Of a DNA stretch of 10,576 nucleotides, positions 7,277 to 10,576 are shown piece by piece. The notes beneath the pieces are model-generated. The model searched no databases and had not been told where the DNA came from. It worked only from the letters and a program-made list of their open reading frames with translations. The position numbers and the translations under genes were made by a program. How positions within the stretch are numbered: the first letter of the stretch is position 1; each line of letters begins with the position of its first letter. Source of the stretch: Parachlorella kessleri (taxonomy: Eukaryota; Chlorophyta; Trebouxiophyceae; Chlorellales; Chlorellaceae); assembly GCA_001598975.1 (NCBI GenBank), contig BBXU01001783.1, positions 1 to 10,576 of the forward strand, written 5' to 3'.

Positions 7277-9886
7277 TCAATTGACAAAAGGCCTCCGCAA
7301 TTTGGGGGCAGCACGCTGTGAAGTACCTGGGTTGCTGCTTGCTGGACGCCTGCAAGACACAGACAATGTTACACTTGCTGCAGATCGTTGCAAAGCATGT
7401 CCATGCCAAGGTTGTCATGTCCTGTCGTACATATTCCATCAGACACAGGTTAAGGTCTATGCGATTACAAGCGGGCCACACTGCGCGGTAGTCAGTGAGC
7501 GCAGCAGCCAGCAGCACTCACTCTGGCAGCGTGGTAGGGCGACCAGTAGTAGCCTTGGACTTGGGTGTAGAAAAATCTCCGGACATTCCGGCACCAGTTT
7601 TGCGCATGGCCATGGCTGCAGAATTCTTGGATGTGGCTGCTACAGTTGCAGAGGTGTTGGGCATGATTGGGCGCTGTGCCCTTACAGGGGCATCAGTTGA
7701 CCGCGTCCTGCATGCATGACAACTCTTGGCTTTGCTGGTCGATGATGCCCACATCCAGGCATGGTGGACATATGCAAAAGCAGAGTGTAGAGCCACATGA
7801 ACCATATTTAAGCCGACACCCACTTGGTCTTGTTGTCCTTGGAATCCTCAGGCACTGAACGGCTCGACTCCCTTGTGTTGCTTGGCCGCCTGAAGAATGA
7901 AAGGATGTATTTAGTGAAAGATGGGAGGAAAGCTGTGGATTTAAGTTCAGCACTTCACAGCGAAGGGCCTTTCATGCAAGCAGCCAGCTGCGAGAGGGTA
8001 AGGTCCTTACATAACAGCAGACAGGTCGCGAGAGGAGCAGCGCGGTGAGGCAGGTGCTCCTGATTGGGGGGATGCAGCCCTGCAAGTCACATGAAAGGAC
8101 TTAGAAGTGTGTAGAGTAGCAATGTCTCCCAATATACAACACAAAACAGTAGGGAATGCAGGATGACCAAACATCCTACATGGGAGGCAGGTGAAGCACA
8201 GGATCAAGTTGGGCAGAAGGCCTACCTTGTGTTTATCTTACGACATGTTAGCTCGCCCACGCTACAGGTGCCCGCAGCAGAAACCCCGAGGCCCTTATCA
8301 GCCTGCACAACGAAATGGCTTGGCTCAAAGACAGCCCAGTAACACTCTTCAGAGTTTCTCACACACTTACGGCCTTTCCCAGCCACGCACCAGAAGTTTC
8401 ATTATTGTCTCCACTTGCTGCTTGACTCCCTGGACTTCTGCCTGCATTGTCTGCTTGACTCCCTGGACTTCTGCCTCAATTGCCTGCAATGCCAATGGAA
8501 AAACTTCAGTTTGGCATGCGTGGCTGCGGTGGCTGAGGTGGCTGAGGTGGCATGCGTGCTGTGCACACCATCATGGCCAGTGTTGCAGTAAAGTGCCATG
8601 GTAGCAGATGCGAACGAACCAGATCCCCACACCACCAGCACACCGCCCCAGCAGCCTTCATTGACAATCACTCACCTCCGCCCGGGCGGTGTTGCCAGCA
8701 TTATAAATACTTTCCAAAGACATATTGGCCGGTCCTGTGCCCAATAACGCTGTGTGCACAGCTGTGCAGACCGCAAGACAGTCATACAGCCCTGGGGCCA
8801 CCTTGTCAACCCCTCGAAGTTCTAGGAACTGACGAATCTGAGACATGGCAGCCGTGGATTGTTGCACGACGGCTTGCAAGGCCGGCAAGAGCATGCCGCT
8901 GCCTGCTAGCGCAGCCTGAAGGCGCCCATTGGCATAGTAAGCTGTACAGGCACGTGTTGCCTCAGAGGAGAAGAGCAGCAATGGCCCAAAGTTGCTGCGG
9001 TAGCTTCTGGTAATAGCCAGATCTAGCAACCTGCGCAGCAACAATGAAGTAGTGACAGGTACCAAGGAGCAAGCCAGAACCCGTAAGGATGGTACAAAGC
9101 AGAAGAGGTTGCCTGGTGACAAGGAGGCCAGAGTCGTGCCACTTACTTCGGGATACTGAAGTTTGCCAGCAGAGCCTGTACCAGGGCACGGTGCGCCGCC
9201 GGGAACTCGTCATCTTTAGTAAGTGCTTGCAGGGTTTGAAGAGCGTCCTGGCTGCAGTTTCTGAATCGCTGTAGCTCTTTGGTGCCACGCTCCAGGAGGC
9301 CTTTGATGGTGTTGAGCTGTTGCCGCAAGGCTGTAACCTGCTTTGCTGGCAGCTTGAGGGTCTGCAAAATGTCAATGGTGCAGCAAACATGAAGTGTGAA
9401 CAACGTGCGAGCACTGCACAGCACTTCATCACAAGGGCAAAGCATCTGCACCACCCCCACCTGGCAACTCACCTCTACGTCTATGCAAACTTCGTCCAAC
9501 ACGCGGATGAGTATCTTGCCACTGTACAAGCACGCCAGGCAGACCGCCTCACTGCTCCTCCTGTCCAAGTCCAGAGCCCATCCCACGGACGCAGCATTGG
9601 CTCCGTTCTGCAGGAGGTCCTCAACCTGCACCGATAGCCATGCTCCAATTCAGCAGCAATTTGTGGCCATAAAGAGGACTTTAGACAGACCAAATCTTAC
9701 CCTCTCGACGAGGAACTCTGGATCCAGATGGAGCAGAAGCTTGTGAAGCTCCAGCGCTTTCTCCAGGAGGGCACGCAGGTCCCCCGCGGGCAGGGCCTCA
9801 AGCAACCCGACTATGCGGGGCTTTAAAGCTTTGAGTTGCTTGTTGAAGTTTACCTGATGCTGGCTGAGCTCCGACACAGCGGCCAT
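7277..9886 (-). CDS. gene A: unrecognised helical protein with basic tail, 10 coding exons, 490 aa
   Basis: Coding exons in transcription order: 9886-9701, 9625-9473, 9361-9147, 9030-8676, 8483-8391, 8302-8226, 8079-8011, 7889-7824, 7707-7522 and 7349-7277, ending in TGA. They sum to 491 codons including the stop, and every junction keeps frame (intron phases 0,0,2,0,0,2,2,2,2). Most donors are GTAAG, GTGAG or GTGCG, and the acceptors end CAG. Residues 1-303 are Leu/Ala-rich and predicted helical, with no membrane segment. Residues 304-334 are a coiled-coil exon with an 11-residue repeat. Residues 335-490 are basic, rich in Ser, Thr, Pro, Lys and Arg, and probably disordered; they end APKLRRPFVN. 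No family is recognised. The ATG has a good context (GCTATGGCC). An alternative start at 10037 (MESLQDGAYSACALD) could join in phase to position 9859 and replace the first nine residues. The exon 9 acceptor could also be at 7734, which keeps frame. Confidence 0.78.
8418..8483 (-). repeat. 33-bp coding tandem repeat in gene A exon 5 (11-residue unit)
   Basis: The segment 8418-8450 is repeated at 8451-8483, with the first 26 of 33 bases identical. It encodes two 11-residue units, both starting AEVQGVKQ. Eleven residues is a hendecad, a known coiled-coil periodicity of three helical turns, so the duplication lengthens the helix without breaking register. The exon (8391-8483) is 93 bases, phase 0 on both sides. 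Confidence 0.85.
8512..8556. repeat. 9-bp tandem array, five units, in gene A intron 4
   Basis: Five head-to-tail 9-mers: TGGCATGCG, TGGCTGCGG, TGGCTGAGG, TGGCTGAGG, TGGCATGCG. The first and last units are identical and the middle ones differ by one or two bases. The array lies about 30 bases upstream of the exon 5 acceptor (8484), which itself leads into a repeated exon. Confidence 0.9.
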
Positions 9887-10220
9887 AGCAGCGTGTCGCA
9901 GAGGAACCGGTTAAAAACTTAAAATGTGGTGTATTAGGAGGATCCTTATTTGTGCTCAGAGTGGCTCCAGGCCGCGTGTAGTCACTGCTTACATCAAGCG
10001 CGCAAGCGGAGTATGCTCCATCCTGCAGGCTCTCCATTCTGCTCCTGTAGTCAGATACCACCTCTTGGTGTGTTAGCTCATCCTGGTTGTCTGGTTGGGA
10101 GAGGGCGCTGATCACCCTAGCGTGACCCCATAATACGGTACCAGACCAAGTTGCTGTACGCTTGACGCCAGGGCCAAATGGGGGCTGCCAACGGCCGTTG
10201 GTTTCGAGGCCCCGCACTTA
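9887..10220 (-). promoter_or_regulatory. gap upstream of gene A: probable 5' region, perhaps with an extra exon
   Basis: Upstream of the gene A ATG, a minus-strand frame is open across most of this gap and reads plausibly (TYPED residues such as DELTHQEVVSDYRSRMESLQ) up to GTAAGC at 9992-9987. That site can be read as a splice donor, making 10037-9993 a first coding exon of gene A, or as the TGTAA poly(A) signal of an upstream gene. I cannot separate these. No TATA-like box is convincing. Confidence 0.35.
9989..9993 (-). terminator. candidate TGTAA poly(A) signal overlapping a donor-like site
   Basis: TTACA on the plus strand gives TGTAA on the minus strand, about 230 bases past a candidate stop at 10221. 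It overlaps GTAAGC, a good donor sequence. If it is a poly(A) signal, the upstream transcript ends about 100 bases before the gene A ATG. Confidence 0.35.
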
Positions 10221-10358
10221 TCAAGGATGGGTTTTCCGTTGGTAGAGATCAAGCACAGCAGCACCAGAGTCGGTTTGGTGGACAGCCAGGGTCATGGGTT
10301 GAACAAACAGGCCCCTGGGTACTTTGGCTGGTAGCTTTGATGATGCACTTAAGCAGCG
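10221..10358 (-). CDS. possible last exon of an upstream minus-strand gene (partial)
   Basis: A minus-strand frame from about 10358 to TGA at 10221 gives 45 residues that read like a real protein end (LFVQPMTLAVHQTDSGAAVL, then DLYQRKTHP). A CAG at 10361-10359 could be its acceptor, but the sequence before it is not pyrimidine-rich. A second frame over the same bases (10249-10536) is also open. A TGTAA lies downstream at 9989. If real, the rest of the gene lies beyond the right edge. No family is recognised. Confidence 0.3.
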   Translation of the reverse strand, partial: RCLSASSKLPAKVPRGLFVQPMTLAVHQTDSGAAVLDLYQRKTHP

Positions 10359-10381
10359 CTGCTCTTTCGCTTATCTTTGTT

Positions 10382-10401
10382 GTCTTTGTACGTACAAAGA
10401 C
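10382..10401. repeat. perfect 20-bp palindrome
   Basis: GTCTTTGTACGTACAAAGAC is identical to its reverse complement over all 20 bases, with no spacer. The flanking bases do not extend it. It could be a dimeric protein-binding site or a chance palindrome. It lies just upstream, on the minus strand, of the possible exon ending at 10221. Confidence 0.9.
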
Positions 10402-10576
10402 GTATACGCGGCCACTTTCCAGGAGGCGATCAGGGCAGTCACGACCGCATCGCCACAACACTCGCCATGCCCAAGAAAAATTGACCAGAGCCCAACAAAC
10501 CAGCACGCTATAGCCATCTGTGGTGTCCTGGCACATGTTGGGGCAACAGCATCCTTGCTCAGACAGAAAAACCCAC
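10402..10576. other. right edge, no supported feature
   Basis: Open frames exist on both strands (plus 10178-10513, minus 10249-10536), but neither has convincing splice sites within the window. The minus frame could be part of an exon of the gene suggested at 10221-10358. Confidence 0.3.

Noticed and set aside
8676..9030. Local resemblance of gene A exon 4 (IRQF motif) to dynactin p150
   Set aside because: Only four residues match; no wider similarity is visible, so it does not support a family assignment.
1361..9886. Genes A and B as one very long gene
   Set aside because: Gene A ends in a stop after a natural-looking basic tail, and gene B opens with an ATG in a separate coiled-coil exon. 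No phase-compatible link was found across the 1.8-kb gap.
10178..10513. 111-codon plus-strand ORF with a hydrophobic stretch resembling a membrane segment
   Set aside because: The hydrophobic run is antisense to the possible minus-strand exon, and no supporting signals were seen. The alternative is not excluded.
1..10576. Transposons, CRISPR arrays, tRNA or rRNA genes
   Set aside because: No terminal inverted repeats with target duplications, reverse transcriptase or transposase motifs, regular spacer arrays or tRNA-like boxes were noticed by eye.

Overview
The window looks like nuclear DNA from a green alga or a close relative. Nothing in it resembles bacterial gene organisation. Both well-supported genes are cut by many short GT-AG introns (about 70 to 250 bases), the exons have mixed, moderately GC-rich codon use, and copies of the chlorophyte poly(A) signal TGTAA lie where transcripts should end. 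The lineage is inferred from these features; no protein here was matched to a named family.

Two multi-exon genes on the minus strand account for most of the window. I rebuilt both by pairing splice sites and checking that reading phase is kept across every junction. Gene A (about 9886 down to 7277) has ten coding exons and a 490-residue product: a mostly helical body, a short coiled-coil exon built from an 11-residue tandem repeat, and a basic Ser/Thr/Pro-rich tail. Gene B (about 5478 down to 1361) has twelve coding exons and a product of about 817-824 residues: a short coiled-coil N-terminus, a long low-complexity middle and a roughly 500-residue C-terminal half of unknown fold. All eleven of its introns fall in phase 0. 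I recognise neither protein. They lie head to tail and both carry coiled-coil segments, so a structural or scaffolding role is possible, but this is only inference.

The edges and gaps are less clear. At the left edge (1-600) there are signs of the 3' end of a plus-strand gene, with TGTAA at 549 and 587, convergent with gene B, whose likely poly(A) signal is at 799-803 on the other strand. At the right edge (10221-10358) there is a possible last exon of another minus-strand gene, with TGTAA at 9989-9993 just upstream of gene A. The 1.8-kb gap between A and B (5479-7276) holds competing open frames on both strands that I could not resolve.

Other structure includes a 20-base G homopolymer, a perfect 20-bp palindrome, a five-unit 9-bp tandem array inside an intron, and two short direct duplications. 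I found no rRNA, tRNA, CRISPR array or recognisable transposon. I did not find convincing evidence of a new functional system; the best leads are the two unrecognised proteins.
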